Shown here piece by piece: positions 10,701 through 22,454 of a stretch of 64,000 nt of DNA. The DNA lies in contig JAKOGH010000722.1 in the NCBI GenBank assembly GCA_024811115.1, positions 62,001-126,000 on the forward strand. The letters run 5' to 3'. The notes beneath the pieces were generated by a model. It searched no databases and was not told where the DNA came from. It saw nothing but the letters and a program-made list of their open reading frames with translations. Each line of letters starts with the position of its first letter. Position 1 is the first letter of the stretch. The translations under genes and the position numbers were made by a program. The stretch is from Terana coerulea (lineage: Eukaryota; Basidiomycota; Agaricomycetes; Polyporales; Phanerochaetaceae).

Positions 10701-12115
10701 CTTCTGGGAACGCCTGCAGGTTCGCTATCACTAGGTCGGTCACCAGCGACGCCGGAAGAGTCGCGAAGTCGAAGCCCGCAAGGAACGCCGCCGACGCTGC
10801 GTCGGGTTCCAGTTTGGGGCGTTTGGCGTCCGGAGCTTCTTGCGCAGGTGTCGCGGGTGGCGGTCGCTTCCGGTCTGCTTTGCGCTGTTTTTCTTCGGCA
10901 GCAGCTTTGTCCATGCGAGCTGCCTGCGTTGCGAGTGCCTGTTGGATTTGCGACGCGAATGGGTGCCCTTGCGGTGACCTAAAGTGTTCTTAGCTGCTGT
11001 TCGACGAGGTGAGGGTCATGAATAGGTACCGTAATATATGCGTCAACAGGATTTTGACCGCCTTCTCAACGCTTTTGACAGCACTCGCTGAAAGAGATGC
11101 CAGGGTGGCAGGTGTCCAGGAGGTCAACGCAGTTACTACGAGCTCGGTGAAGGCTGGGCGCTGCTTCACGAGGGTAGCCCAACTGTTCAGGATAGCAGAC
11201 AATATGTCTGGGTTTCTAGATGTTATCAGTGCTCGTTCGTTGCAGAAAGTTGGTCCTGGCGTACTGGTTCGTATAGAGCATAGTGATCACACCTTCCAAA
11301 AGCTTTACTCCTTCTGCTTCGAGGGCGGTGAGGTGAATGTATGGATGGTCTGGGGCAAGCATGCTGATATTTGAGTCATTCTTGCTCTGCAGCTAATGAT
11401 AAATATAGAGGTTGAGCATTGCTTGATAGCGGGAGAAGGATTACGGCGCACCCTAGGGTCGTTCGCTCCTCTGGTTTGCACGAGAACGACGCGTTGCATA
11501 AATTTGACGGCCGCAATCTTCACACCAGTGGGTGTATGTGGGGACCACACATACTCCAGCACTTTGGCCTTGGTCTGCTGAATGAGACCCCACTGGGGCT
11601 GCTGAGTTCGCTGAGTGCACCTGCATAGAGTCGCGCACTGACATGAGCAATGAAATATATTGGAGCAGTTCTAGGCTTTAGCGTACATTGCGCGAAACAG
11701 GAGGGGGTATACGGTAGCAAAAATCTGCACAGCCACCTTTGTCGTGTTCACGTTCGTCTCGTGGATGAGCCCTGCGACCGTGTCAAGCGTCTGGAAGGCC
11801 ACTATGAACCGACATGTTAACGGGCTTCATTCTCATCATATCAAGTTATAACGCACATGTGGTGCGCTGATCAATAGACAGACTCGACCGGCAGATCCCA
11901 AAGTGCAGCAAGTCCAGCACCCATCTCTTCAACAACGAGTCTCCCGCGCTGCGGACAGTCTTGATGAGGGTGGTACACAGAACCGGAACGGCCCCCGGCT
12001 GCGCCTCTAGCGTGTCGCGTAGCATCGCTAGCAAGTCCGCCTGCTCGGTAGAGTCTGGCGGGACTGCGAGCGCGGCACCCAACTGAGCCAGCGGGTCTGC
12101 TGAGTGGCTCGCCAT
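7711..12115 (-). CDS. PTA1: Symplekin/Pta1, mRNA 3'-end processing scaffold
   Basis: Scaffold of the cleavage and polyadenylation machinery (CPF/CPSF), holding endonuclease and phosphatase modules together in the nucleus. The start codon is at 12115 (MASHSADPLAQLGAALAV); HEAT-like helices follow (LLKRWVLDLLHFGI, NSWATLVKQRPAFTELVV). A Lys/Pro-rich linker with KRPKLE lies around 10,800. The symplekin C-terminal domain includes ELLTPAELMVLLHESEKEIG, DIYRSDILAVVMNQLVDEP and LITKKIWTVAPLWEGFIRCA. A low-complexity Ala/Glu/Pro tail ends TLVS (stop 7711-7713). Many short introns interrupt it; those I checked, including 8590-8645, keep frame. It is divergent from VMA10 with about 250 bp between starts. 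Confidence 0.88.
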
Positions 12116-12368
12116 TCCGGCTCTAGCTGGCGGGTGGCGGGCGTCGTGTGAGAATTAGTTTACGAGGTTTGGTTTCCAAAGACGGTGTCCTGACGAACTA
12201 GCTCGGATTTTAACGAAAACAAACCACTGCCGCTACTGAGAGCGGGCACAAGACTCGGAGACTCAGACTTTGACGAGTGAAGCAGAAGAAACAGATCCGG
12301 CGGCTACGCCTGACGTCGCCACTCACTTCCGGCGGAGTTCGAATCTAGGTTACTTTGGTACAGTGATC
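12116..12368. promoter_or_regulatory. Divergent promoter of PTA1 and VMA10
   Basis: These 253 bp lie between the start codons of symplekin (-) and the V-ATPase G subunit (+). A TGACGT-type element occurs at about 12311. No TATA box stands out. Confidence 0.4.
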
Positions 12369-12900
12369 ATGGTATGTTCTGCAGTCCTATCTCTTCCGGT
12401 TTTACAACATTGAATCCACAAATGTGCAATATGTAGGCTACACAATCATCACAGAGCATACAAACCCTTCCTCGAGGCGGAGAAGGAGGCAGCAAAGGTC
12501 GTGCAGCAGGCGCGTGAATGTGCGTAGCAGCCCCTACCGGGATGACATAGTACTCATCCTGCGACGAACGCAGACAGAGTCAAGAAGCTGAAGGACGCGC
12601 GGTCGCAGGCGCAGACGGAGATTGACGACTACCGCAAATTCAAGGAGGACGAGTTCAAGCGGTTCGAAGCGTCGGTACGCAGCACGTCCCTCCCACCTTT
12701 GCGCGCGCTGACGCTTTGGCATGCAGCACGCCGGCAGCACACAGACTGCGCAGGCCACCGTAGACAAGGAGACCGAGGTCAAGAAGGCTGAGATCGCTGA
12801 GCAGTACCAGAAGAGCAAGGACGCTGTTGTCAAGAAGCTCTTAGACCGAGTGACCCTCATCTCGCCCGAGCTGCATAAGAACCTCAAGAAGGCAGAGTAG
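12369..12900 (+). CDS. VMA10: V-type H+-ATPase subunit G (Vma10)
   Basis: Peripheral-stalk subunit of the vacuolar proton pump, binding subunit E to link V1 to Vo. The first coding exon is only the ATG (12369-12371), followed by a short intron. Exon 2 reads ATQSSQSIQTL, then LEAEKEAAKVVQQARE. The third exon gives YRVKKLKDARSQAQTEIDDY and FKRFEAS; the last gives HAGSTQTAQATVDKETEVKK and ends HKNLKKAE (stop 12898-12900). It is almost all charged helix, as expected. Between IQTL and LEAEKEA (12464-12473) one extra base breaks the frame although both flanks match the family closely, so an indel is likely. Overall length, about 115 residues, is normal. Confidence 0.9.
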
Positions 12901-13697
12901 GCGGACATGCATGCGCTATCTGTAGACTGCCATCATCCTCGCATTGTAGTAAGTAACATATCCAAGCACCGCTGAAAGGAACGGACTTAATACAACATGT
13001 GTAAATCCACATCTACCTGCAGTAGACACCTTCAATCAGAGACATCTCGGCAACTTCATCCGAACTTCCTAGCAGTCGGTACCAATACCATCGTCAACAA
13101 ATCGCTCACAATATACCTCGATTGGACGTAGGATAGCTTTACAATGAGGGTTGTTTGACTCTCTGTTTATTCGACCTTGAGCATGCGATCTCGGCTCAAC
13201 CCTCAAATCTCGCACATCCGGCGAGCTGTGGATTCACCCGGACAGCGTCCAATACTAAGCCGTTAACATCTTGTCTCCTTGATTATACTCTTTGTTCAAT
13301 CCCGCATTATTCGGACCGTAACTGCTAACTCCTCGGCCCACGCAGTCGAGGCCTCTATCGGCGCTCAGGAAACTCAAGCAGCTGAGATAAAGCGTACGAA
13401 TAAACCTGCTCATCGACAACCAAAGCAATATGTACAGATGTCGCTGCTACACTGACAAGGATTAACGAAGATGATTTAAAACCTACGACTAACCTAGAAT
13501 ACGGAGGCAAGACAGAGCAGAGCACTATACGGGGAGGAGTAAGATTCACGAAAGCGACGCAATAAAACAAGCAGAGACGAACACGGAAGATTGAGGATAG
13601 ATAAAAATGGAGATGAAACAAAGCTGTGATAGTGTAGATGTGAGCCGCGACAGAACGCGGGAGTCGGAGCACAGATAACCAAGAGAAAAAAGACACG
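12901..13697. other. Convergent intergenic region
   Basis: About 800 bp between the stop codons of VMA10 (+) and the Zn2Cys6 factor (-). AT-richer than its neighbours, with a poly-A-rich stretch near 13,684. I see only open frames that look non-coding. Confidence 0.4.
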
Positions 13698-16554
13698 TCA
13701 GGAGGCTACCGCCCATCCGCACCATGCCGCCAGGACACCCCGCCCGACGCGGACCGCTGATGGCCCAGCGACGGCGGGGCTGGCCGCGCCCGTCCGGCCG
13801 CGAGATAGACACAGCCTGGGCAAACGCCTCCGTCGGCGGCTTCCACGCCTCGAGCAGCCCGCTCGACTTGAGCGACGGCAGCGACTGCTGCGGCTGCAGC
13901 CTCGGAGCCCGCTCGCGTACGGCTGCCCGGCGTGCGGCGGCGTGTGCCGGCGGTGCGGGTGGCGGCCGACAGGCTTGTGCTGCACCGCGCTGTGGTGGTC
14001 GCGCGGCGAGCTGCGCGTCGAGGACGGCTGCGAGCGCGAGTGCGCCGACGCGGGGGACGGCGCGGGCGAGGCGTCCGGCGAGGCCGGCGCGAACGCGGGG
14101 CTCGCGTCCGCTTGTGAGACGCTGTCGACGGGGTACGTCCGCCCGATTTGCGTCTGCTGCTCCGCCTGCGTGCGGCGCCATTGGTCTGCGACGAGCGTGA
14201 CGCGGAAGCCCCAGAGCTTCTCGAACGCGTCGTCCCATGCACGCAGCCGCTCGTCCGCCGGGTAAAACTTGCTGTACGTCCACAGCGTGCAGGCCGCTAA
14301 GACACGCAAGCATCGCGGGAGTCAGCGAGCGCGTAACATGGGCGGCGAACGAGCGGTGCCTTACATATGATCGTGTTCTTCGCGCGCCCGCCAATGGCGT
14401 TAAACACTTGGTCGAGCTGGTCCCGGATCCAGCCGACGGGCTCTGCTTGCAACCTGCCTTCCGCCTGCGCAGTCGTGAGCGGTGAGCGGTGACAGCAGTG
14501 AGAACCGGCGACGGACATACCTCTGTCAATTCAAGGATGTAGCACGGATGGAGCGTGTGCATGAAACAGAAGCACCACGGGCCCGTGTTCGCGCCGGTCT
14601 CGAACATGTCCATCTGCCTGTCGAGGTTCTCTTCCGAGAAGCGCAAATGGTCCGGGAGCGAAGCCAACCATATCTGCATCCCCACCCATCGATACGATCA
14701 GCGCTGGACAATGACCGGTGGGAGGCTAGGCGTACCTGAAGGGCTTCTCTGCACGCGGCCAGTGCCGCCGGACGCGACTGTGCGTCCTTGGTGGCTAAAA
14801 GCGTAAAAGCATGTCGACGATCAGCGCACGCCCGACGTGCCACAGGCACAACTCACCTATCACGCTCTCGAGCTGCTGATACATGTAAAGCATGCGGCAC
14901 ATATGGCCCATCTGCGATGCGGTCTTGCTGTGCGGTCCCGGCTTGTGCAGATATTCTGTGGCCGGAGCAAACGGCAAGTGATTCGTTCACAGTCAGCATC
15001 AAGATGAAAAGGGCGCGGCGGCGGTAACAAGACTACTCACCGGGCTCAATAGTCGTCTTCCCGAGCTCAAAGCTGCCCTCGTCCACCGGGAGACGTACAA
15101 CCCGCATAAGTTCTACACTGCGCGGGCGCATGTGCCGGTACGTGTAAATGCCGTTGAGCCACTCCATGCAGGAGATGAGCCAGAAGCACCGGCGGGCGCA
15201 CTCGCAGTCGATGATGTATTGGCGGGCTTCCACGTCTGACAGCGTCGCTATGGTGCGTGGGTCCTCTGGCTGGTCCACTCCCAGCGCATCTTCCAGTACC
15301 TTGAGTGCCAGGTCTGGTAATACGAAAGGAACGCAACGTCGGGAAAATCAACGGTTGCAATACAGTCAGGATGTGATGTGCCATCAGCCGACGGAACCGG
15401 AAGCTTAGTGATTTTGAACTTACCAAAATACCGATAGGTTTTTGTCCAGGAGTGGCTGGCTGCGACCTCGTGCATTTCAAGAAGGCACAAAGTTTGTGCC
15501 GTTGCCAGCGAGGGTTCGCTCAGTAAGCGGCCCGAGGCATCGAACATCATGTCTACCGCTTCCCTGAAAAATGGTACGCCTGCCAGGCGGGGCATCGGTG
15601 CCGTGCTGGTGACGTCCTTGGACCAGGGCGCGGCAAGAGCGCACATGGCGAGGACCAGATGTTGCGGGACCCGCTCATGGGTAAGTGCAGCCTGAAATGC
15701 GGGCTTATGCAAAATCAGTCTGTGGGGGTTACAGTGCGCAAAGAACACTGGTAGGCAGCGGCATAAGCCTCACTAGCTCGATCGTGAGAGGTGGGGGCAT
15801 ACGATTTATCAGCTCGTGTGTCAAACTTGGGTCCAGTTTCGATGTCGGCGAGCTGCCATCCTCTGCGCTCGGTGACGAGCCGACGGCAGTGCTGCTCGGC
15901 GAGATTTCTGGTCGCACTCGTTTAGCGGACGGGTCCTGCTCAGCTTGACGGCGCACGCCAGCTGCAGGCCCCGGAGGCGAACTACTGTCGGACGCGCGGC
16001 CGTCCTCTGCTGTCGGGTTGCCAGGTGCCTGGCCTGCCGCTCGCTCTTGAGGGTTTACGCGAGGTGCCGGAACAGACCGTCCCGATGCATCCGTATATGT
16101 GCACTCTTTGGACGCGAAATAGCTGTGATGGACTGAGTAAAAATGGATGAAAATATTTGTTCAGGCGCTCACCAATTGCTGCAGGGAGCTGAGCCAATAC
16201 TTAAGTCCGGAGAAGCATCTTGAATGCAAAGCGGGGAAAACGCACCGGTTCCATCACAACGACGCTTGCTCTTATGACAAGCATCGCATGCCTGAGAAGA
16301 AATGGATGCTTTCTTTCAACACCGCGTTACGGTGCCAATAACGGTGGGTATATGCGCACCTTGCTAAGTCGCTTGCGCTTGCCACCTTTGACAAAGGCGA
16401 CACCAGGCTGGTCCGCAGCGGGGTGGCTTGGTGTTTCTGGGGAGGACAAGATGGTCATTCGCGAGAACTCGCCGCTCATTCCTGTAGGTGCTGAACCGGG
16501 CATGTTCGGCGAGATGGCAACGACCTGAAAAGTGTCGGTACCGACGCGGGACAT
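13698..16554 (-). CDS. Zn(II)2Cys6 fungal transcription factor
   Basis: Predicted nuclear DNA-binding regulator specific to fungi. The first exon starts MSRVGTDTFQVVAISPNM (ATG at 16554) and ends in a basic GKRKRLSK. The next small exons encode the binuclear zinc cluster: ACDACHKSKRRCDGTAPCSN and CYFASKEC, matching C-x2-C-x6-C-x5-C-x2-C-x6-C exactly. After a Ser/Pro-rich linker the fungal-specific middle homology region follows (HKPAFQAALTHERVPQHLVL, ARRCFWLISCMEWLNGIYTY, SEENLDRQMDMFETGANTGP). The tail after YSKFYPADERLRAWDDAFE is low-complexity, and another frame there (QPQQSLPSLKSSGLLEAW) looks more protein-like, so indels may affect 13,780-13,950. Targets cannot be inferred. Confidence 0.85.
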
Positions 16555-17849
16555 CGCCCGCTGTGCGCGAATGAAAGAGAGTGACTAGGTTGTGAAAGGA
16601 GGCGCGAAATGTCGCGCAAAGCGACGGGGCAGACCAGGGGCGCAGGCGTCCTTGCGCGGAGGGACGAAGGGTGAGGCTGTGGTAGTGGAGGAGTGGAAGC
16701 AAGAGCAGGTAGGGATGCCGGCGGAGACTATAAGAAGATGAGAAGAAAGCAGACGCACAAACTGTAAGTGGACGGCAGAGGACGCGAGACGGCGGCGACA
16801 GCCAGAAGCCTTCCGCGCACGGCGTTAACCGCCATCAGCCAATCACACGCCGGTCACAGGTCAGCGGTCACGCTTTATACTCGCCTCATTCGCCTCCCCG
16901 CAGAGACGACTCTTTCGCCGAGTCTCACGAAGTCCCTCACCGAGCCGGCCAATTATTTTATTTCCTCAATCCTCCGTTGGTCGGGCAAGGCACCCGTGCG
17001 CCCCAAGCGCGCCCCCTTTCGAGCCGCGCGAACCGCGGGACCACCGCAGCAGATCGGCGCGTGCCGCTTTGCAGCCGCGGCAGCGTTGCCGGCGGTTCAC
17101 CCTGCAGGACCTGCCGCCACCCGGCGGTCATCACCTCGTTTTGGCAGGCGTGGGCAGCTAACGGCCTTCGCGAAGCTGCCAATCTCGGGAGCCGGGGCAG
17201 GCGTGGCAAGGCACCAGCCAAACCGTCGTTCGTCACAACTTCATTTCCGCAGTCACAAACTGGTCACCTAGCCTGCGTGACAGTACACTCAGCGCGGGCA
17301 GACTGCTCCGCGCGAGGGGCGGTTTGCCCCTGATCGCTGACGACGTTGTCTCGATGTGATGTGCACCTAGACGACCCGTCCATTTAGCCTTCCATATGAC
17401 TTAGCGTCCACAGAGGTCTCGAGCACAGGCACACCTATCGTCTTCGTGGCAAGCATCTGTTTCACTTTCTGCCTTCGTTGACCCAAAGATCAATCAGCCT
17501 CGATTCGTACGCATGGTCTGTGCACTGCGCTTTCGGTCCCGCTCGCACCCCTGAGCACAAGATGTCATGGGGCGGGCCCCGGCCGGCGGCAGGATACCAT
17601 CTCACAACGGGAAGCCTCGGGAAGCCCACAACCAAGTCGCTCACATTTGGGGCACCGATAGCAAGCCGGCGTTTGCAAACTTCACACGATGCGGATTCGA
17701 GAGAGCTTGTTGCGGCGAGAAGCATACGCATATTGCATAGTACTTTTGGTGGTTGTGCACATGAGATGGATAGTGGAAGGTCGTGATAGAAAAGGAGAGC
17801 AAGCGAATACAACACAGAGAGGACAGCCCGCGATTCCGGTGATGTGCGT
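16555..17849. other. Long intergenic region upstream of the Zn2Cys6 factor
   Basis: About 1.3 kb between the start of the transcription factor and the stop of RPS15, both on the minus strand. A CCAAT motif is at 16839-16843, and TATAAA on the minus strand near 16876-16881, roughly 320 bp upstream of the factor's start. A GC-rich patch (16,980-17,330) has open frames on both strands with no recognisable protein. The length suggests an extended promoter. Confidence 0.4.
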
Positions 17850-18607
17850 TTACTTGAGGGGAATGCTGTAGTAGAGACAAGGTCAGCGCCGCCGACAAAC
17901 GATGGTGTGTGAAGACAGCGTACAAACGAGACGAGTGTGTCGCACCGATACCGGGACGACCGTGCTTGACAGGCTTGTACGAGCACGAGAACTCAGCAAG
18001 GTAGTGGCCGACCATCTCAGGCTTGATCTCAACTGAGTTGAAGACCTAATCATGTATTTCAATTACCAAGATGTATCTTGACTAAACGAAACACGTCCAC
18101 ACACCTTGCCGTTGTAGATACCGACGACAGAGCCAATCATCTCTGGGACAACGATCATGTCGCGGAGGTGGGTCTTCACGACGGCAGGCTTCTCATTTGG
18201 GGGGCCTCCTTCTTCGCCTTGCGCAGCTTCTTGATCAAGCCCATGGGCTTGCGCTTCAGGCCGCGCTGGAACCGACGGCGTGCGCGGGCGTGGACAACCT
18301 ACAGACAGCAGAATGTCTAGATCTCTATCTTGATGCATTTTCATTACGAAGACATACCTCAACGAACTACAACACAAACATCAATACCAAGTCAACCTTC
18401 GTAGCCTTTCCAACGCACCTCCTCATTGTTCAAGTCCAGGAGCTTGTCAAGCTCAATCCCGCGGTACGAGAACGTACGGAACGTCCTCTTCTTCTTGAGC
18501 TCGGCGGCGAGGGTGGGGTCGGTGACTTCGGAATCGGCCTACAAAAACCCAACCGTCAGCACTTCGGCCTCCGTAGCCAGCGCGCAGCGCGAAGGCGCAC
18601 TCACCAT
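17850..18607 (-). CDS. RPS15: 40S ribosomal protein S15 (uS19)
   Basis: Small-subunit ribosomal protein near the decoding site head. The first coding exon is only the ATG (18605-18607). The next exon reads [20 protein letters not shown] then [20 protein letters not shown]. Later exons give [40 protein letters not shown] and [14 protein letters not shown], then [20 protein letters not shown] and [14 protein letters not shown] with a stop at 17850-17852. The last four residues lie in their own small terminal exon. All junctions keep frame. It is divergent from acidic ribosomal protein P2, suggesting co-regulation. Confidence 0.95.
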
Positions 18608-18988
18608 CTTGCGTTGTCGGTGGGAGCGTGCGCGGGGCGGTAGTCTTGCTCAACTGGGTCCAGTCGGGGTTCCAAATCGGGACGGGTGGCTGAAGCGCAG
18701 CTGTACCGTGGGAAGGAGCTATACAGCTCTCGGCCACGCGCGCGTACACGCAGAGGGCATCGAGCGCTTAGGAAATCACACCCGCTCACCGTCGTCGGAT
18801 AGAATCCACAGGTCGTCCCTCGCGGATTAAATGTGCGTACGCCTCGCTATGCAGCGGGCAGACCGATGCTGACAGTTACGTATGCAGTGATCTTTGGCTA
18901 TTCGTACATAACACTTCCTCAAAGTGCGTTCTGCCAGATTGTATCCTGAGGGACCATGTACTGACATATGTTGTCACGTCTCGCTTAG
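18608..18988. promoter_or_regulatory. Divergent ribosomal-protein promoter (RPS15/P2)
   Basis: These 381 bp separate the start codons of RPS15 (-) and P2 (+). Both genes encode ribosome components and need matched, high expression, so a shared control region is likely. I could not single out an element with confidence. Confidence 0.5.
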
Positions 18989-19440
18989 ATGCGTCACATT
19001 GCTGCATACCTCCTCCTCCAAATCGGTGGCAACACCTCCCCTTCTGCGACGGACGTCAAGAAGGTTCTCTCCTCTGTCGGCATCGAGGCCGACGATGAGC
19101 GTCTCGAGAAGCTCATCTCTGAGCTCGAGGGCAAGGACATCAACCAGGTGCGCATTCGTGGAGGTCTTCGTTGATGTCCGTACACTGACCAAGTCCTGCA
19201 GTTGATCGCCGAGGGCTCTTCCAAGCTCTCTTCCGTTCCCTCTGGTGGTGCTGGTGGTGCTGCGTCTGCTGGCGGCGCCAGTGCCGCTGGTGGTGCTGCT
19301 CCCGCTGAGGAGGAGAAGAAGGAAGAGAAGAAGGAGGAGAAGGTCAGTATCCACTCGCTTTACTCGTAGCTCATTCACTCATTGCTGTGCAATTATAGGA
19401 GGAGTCCGACGACGACATGGGCTTCGGACTCTTCGACTAA
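18989..19440 (+). CDS. RPP2: 60S acidic ribosomal protein P2
   Basis: Acidic stalk protein of the large ribosomal subunit that recruits elongation factors. Exon 1 starts [20 protein letters not shown] (ATG 18989), continues [20 protein letters not shown] and ends ELEGKDINQ. Exon 2 gives [16 protein letters not shown], an Ala/Gly-rich hinge and a Glu/Lys run. Exon 3 gives [13 protein letters not shown], the invariant P-protein tail, with the stop ending at 19440. Length, about 110 residues, is normal. The frame is clean throughout. Confidence 0.95.
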
Positions 19441-19829
19441 AAGTCCGTTTCACGTGTATCATGTTAGCTTCACCATCATGTATTGCTATCCTACCCACGC
19501 CATCCAGGAGCATGATAACAGTATTACTCATTTAGTTACATGAGCTCTATTCCGTCATACATCGCTCGCTGCCTGGCTTGGTCAAGTACATTGGCATCTT
19601 GGCATTCCAATTTGGACTTTGCACGCCGATACTCGAGCTTCTTTTGCCCCTGCTATGCGTGGATGTAAACGATGACTAGTGATTCTGAATAGGCTCGAGG
19701 CCAGACGACTGATTCTTGAAGCACGCTCATGATGCGTGGAAAGGGGCTTTTTATCATTGAATAGGGACTAATGGAAGCATAACATCTCTGTGCAGCGAAG
19801 CTCACATACACATTGTTGCCGGGCATGAC
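19441..19829. other. Convergent intergenic region
   Basis: About 390 bp between the stops of P2 (+) and the glycosyltransferase (-). AT-rich 3'-untranslated character; no gene seen. Confidence 0.45.
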
Positions 19830-22454
19830 TCAAGATTCTGTTCTTAAACATAGTAGAGACCGCACGTCAGAAGGCAGTAACGAGCCTCGGCACCGAAGCA
19901 ATTCCTCCCTTCGCGCGAGACCACGTTCCTGCAGAACGGCTTCCGTCGATAGCAGCCCCAGGAGATCGACGACAGGCATGTCCTTCCACGGCGGCATCCC
20001 TGCACCCGGCAGATCCAGCAGGCCCGTTTCGATAGCTACCGTCCCCGCGCCCGAGCCAGACTCCACGTCGACTGCAGGAGGTTGCATGAGCGGCAGGTGG
20101 TACAGCTTCTTCTTGAGCTCGTGCGCCGCAGGCGTCGTGTCCTTCACGTGCGAGCCAACCTCGAGGTGGTTCGTCGACAGCGACGCGTAGCCGGCGTAGT
20201 TCGGGTAGAGCATCACGTACCCGCGCAGGAACGCCAGCTCGATGAAGTACTTCTTCCACGAGCGCGTCCAGCGGTTCGAGCGCAGCCCGGGCGCGACGAC
20301 GCCCGCGGGCGTAAGGCGTAGTGCGCGCCCGCGAGACGCACGGCAAGGTAGCCGTGGAACTCGCGCCAGTGCTCCGGGAAGTAGACGGCGCCCCAGCTGC
20401 AGGGGATCTGGCTGAGGTACGGCGTGTGTGGGTTCGGCAGCGCCGCAGATGCGAACGTCGTGCGAGCGTTGAAGCGGTGGCGGCCTTCCGGCCGCAGCTC
20501 CAGGTTCTTTTGCTGATAGAGGCTGATGCCGAATAACTGAGGCGACCTGTCTGCTTTCGCACCGTATCTACGCGCGTGTATCGCGTGTTAACAAACGTAA
20601 ACGGTATCTAATTCAGAAGAAAGGACTTGCTCACCGGTAGTGCAGCAATGACATCTTGACCCACGCGTAGAACAGCGGGGAGACTTCGACGTCATCTTCC
20701 AGCATGAGACCGTACGAGTCATCAGATCGAGGATACCAAGACTCGACCACGGCCGGAAGGAGACCACCGTGAATTACGCGTCGGTGGACGACCACAGGGC
20801 CATGTGCCCAGTTGAATTCGTTGATCAGCTGTAACGTTTGCGGCCCGGCCGTCTGTTCCATGTTAATGCGCAGAGTGACCGAATCGCCAAAGAAATGCGC
20901 TCCTGACAACGACGACAGCAAGCGAGAGAGCGACTGCGGTCGCTCGTCGGTGATTATACTGATGTCTAACTGCGGCACAGACCATTCTGTGGGCATGTCT
21001 CAGTCTGGTGTTCGCGGCCAGCCAAAGGCTAACAGAGTAACTTACTTTGCCATTCTTTCACAGTCAATGAACCCATCCAATCACAATATGGTAAATCTTC
21101 GTGAGGAATCCGCACCAGTGTAGTCTGGGACCTCGCGTTGTGAGTCACGTCATAGGCGAGAGCATCTGCAAACGACGCCGGCAGCCCAGCTGATATGACG
21201 ACCGTTGGCTCAAAGGATAAAGTAGCGAACCAGTCATGCAGAGGCGGAAGCGTGTCAGGGATTATGGTTGCTTGAATGGCACAATGAGGAAGTGTGAATA
21301 TCCGTGTTGACGGCGGTCCACCCATGGCTAGGTTTTCGGAGATGACCAATACGAGGATAGTGTGCCCATCGCCCAACAGGTTGCACAACGCAGGACTGAA
21401 AGAATGCAGATCCCCATACGAGCCGAAAGCAATTGCGAAGGTGCCGGAGGGTCCATGTGGGTTTGTATCTTCTTCAGCCTTCTTCGGGGCAGTCTGCGTA
21501 GATGTAGCTGGTTCTGTTGACGACAGAGTCTTCGAGAACATCGGCATCAGGTCCGCCTGTGGCATCCCTAGAGCACCAGGGCGTGTCGTCCATACCGCCT
21601 TTCACAACCACACCGCCCACCCGCTCAAACCGAGCACGAAGGATATGCGATCCAAGAGCTTCCCAGATGTCATAGACTGGCGTAGGAACAAGGTCATGCG
21701 GAGGGATGAGAGATATCGCCACAGAAAACGGCGGAACCAAGAATGAAACTGGCAGCGGTGCATCATCTGCAGCAACACAAAGCATCTTCTCTTCGGCTAT
21801 CACAAAGCCTCTTGTACCGATGGGAAGAGGTGACTTGAATGGTGTCAACAGTAGTTGCAATGTATCCAGACTGATGTCTGCCAGTCCGCCGGAGTTCAGC
21901 AGGAGGACGCGATCTGCAGTGACTTGACGGGCCGCATGAAGGATAGCCGAGCCTTCTTCAAGTCCAGTAATCCAAGGAGCTATCGACATATCTATATGTG
22001 CAATATCTTCATCATCGAGTATGTCGCGAAGTATTTCCCGTACCGCTGGGGAAAGCGCAGAAGGACAGAGTAAGATGACTTCTTGGAGGGTATCTGAAGG
22101 CCGCAGAAAGCGCTGTAAAGCTTCATCTAGAAGGCCCAGAGAGTCGGTGGTCACAGGCAAGATAGCGACGACAGCCGGCGTGTCTGGGGCGCCTGAAAAG
22201 GGATTGGGAATAGGTTCAGTGCTCTTCAAGAAATTCTGGTTGTTGCGTAGGTTGCCTAAATCCACACCGGTGGCACGAGTGACGTTCGAGGATGCAGCGA
22301 AAGCGTGATAAGGCATAGAGTGAACGGATTGACCGTTGCTCGTCTTGATGCGGTACGCTCGGAGGAGGAGGAACCAGATGAGAGTACAGCAAGCCAACAT
22401 TGGGGCAAAAGCGACAGTGGTCTTGAGCCTGCGACTTGTATTGATTGTCTTCAT
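19830..22454 (-). CDS. Type II membrane glycosyltransferase-like protein (GT2-like)
   Basis: Predicted Golgi or ER membrane protein with a short cytosolic N-terminus and one hydrophobic anchor at about residues 13-33 (VAFAPMLACCTLIWFLLL). A lumenal region follows, with a first GT-like domain (PAVVAILPVTTDSLGLLDEA) and a second containing PQLDISIITDERPQSLSRLL, GGLLPAVVESWYP and LMLEDDVEVSPLFYAWVKM. The EDDVE motif resembles the acidic metal-binding site of GT-A enzymes. A third block reads LFGISLYQQKNLELRPEGR and SWGAVYFPEHWREF. Similar proteins occur in fungi and plants without a defined substrate, as far as I know. Near 20311-20318 one base is missing between HYAL and VVAPGLRSNRW. The stop is at 19830-19832. 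Confidence 0.75.

Noticed and set aside
12330..12356. GTTCGAATC-like word resembling a tRNA T-loop
   Set aside because: No matching acceptor, D-arm or anticodon stem could be drawn around it.
13546..14685. 379-codon minus-strand frame as a separate gene
   Set aside because: It is mostly a shifted frame of the Zn2Cys6 factor; it contains that gene's exon (SEENLDRQMDMFETG) before leaving frame.
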